Shown here piece by piece: positions 63,725-64,000 of a stretch of 64,000 nt of DNA. The stretch is from Schistocephalus solidus (taxonomy: Eukaryota > Platyhelminthes > Cestoda > Diphyllobothriidea > Diphyllobothriidae), in assembly GCA_017591395.1 (NCBI GenBank), contig WEDG01007058.1, positions 28,592 to 92,591 of the forward strand. Reading direction: 5' to 3'. Every line of letters starts with the position of its first letter. Positions within the stretch are counted from its first letter, which is position 1. The translations under genes and the position numbers were made by a program. Below the pieces are notes generated by a model. It was not told the origin of the DNA, searched no databases, and was given only the letters and a program-made list of their open reading frames with translations.

Positions 63725-64000
63725 AAATCCGATGAGTATAATGCGAGGCAAATAAAGGTTTAGTAACGCTAATAAAATGAATGAAATTTGCAGAATATAT
63801 ATAGAATTACGTGATTCACTAAATGCTATCGCGGTTTTTTCGGTTTATTTACTTCCGACGTGAGCTAATATCGATAGTAAAATCAACGGAGACATCGAGT
63901 TGAAATCGGTAAAGCAGCATAAAGAAATAAAGTAAATATTAAACCCAACATGTCACAATGGATACGTGGTTCCGAAATGGGCAGCAGTCAAGCTGTTTTG
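63725..64000. other. No recognised feature
   Basis: Unassigned sequence to the window edge. Confidence 0.35.

Overview
The window looks like a repeat-rich animal genome, most likely a parasitic flatworm (trematode or diphyllobothriid-type cestode). This is inferred from the abundance of Penelope-like elements (PLEs) with GIY-YIG endonucleases, CR1-type LINEs, tRNA-headed repeats carrying hammerhead ribozymes (HHRs; compare the Schistosoma SMalpha repeat) and a spliced, intron-rich gene. The species cannot be fixed from the sequence. Host coding density is very low.

Layout. Positions 1-175 are the 3' tail of a PLE (family 3). The only recognised host gene is phosphoserine aminotransferase (PSAT1-like) on the + strand, with four consecutive exons at 1207-1381, 1473-1643, 10734-10862 and 16267-16534; its splice phases all agree and a poly(A) signal lies just after the stop. 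The N-terminal exons lie to the left of the window. Its 9.1-kb intron holds a giant imperfect palindrome (arms about 2578-6282 and 6829-10468), each arm containing a broken PLE (family 1) plus flanking tRNA/HHR repeats. From 16.6 to 23 kb there are only decayed repeats, including an inverted pair of hammerhead-like motifs near 19 kb. A frameshifted CR1-type LINE fills about 22.9-27.1 kb and ends in two extra tandem copies of its 3' end. From 28 to 44 kb the window is mostly unassigned AT-rich DNA with copies of a dispersed repeat (here 'family D'), a Ty3/gypsy leader plus gag fragment at 35 kb, a minisatellite that grew inside a family D copy at 36 kb, and one candidate host exon encoding a membrane segment at 36.8-37.2 kb. 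Two tandem pol III tRNA-like genes lie at 44.6-45.0 kb. From 45.6 to 53 kb there is a PLE-rich block, including a PLE (family 2) in the classic pseudo-LTR arrangement: a partial copy followed by a nearly intact copy. From 53 to 58 kb there are LINE fragments around a tandem array of about 305-nt units, each a tRNA-like head plus a hammerhead. An unrecognised broken coding sequence lies at 58.0-59.2 kb (- strand). A third PLE (family 3, + strand) fills about 61.9-63.7 kb.

Main theme. Hammerhead-type self-cleaving motifs recur in every PLE family whose terminus is visible here and in the tRNA-headed repeats. In the clearest cases stem III is a tiny self-complementary sequence (AUGGCCAU, ACGU or AAUU), as expected for ribozymes that pair as dimers. 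The 56.3-57.3 kb array would release about 302-309-nt RNAs; together with body-to-head junctions in dispersed copies, this suggests retrozyme-like circular or concatemeric RNA intermediates. All ribozyme calls are by eye and none has been tested.
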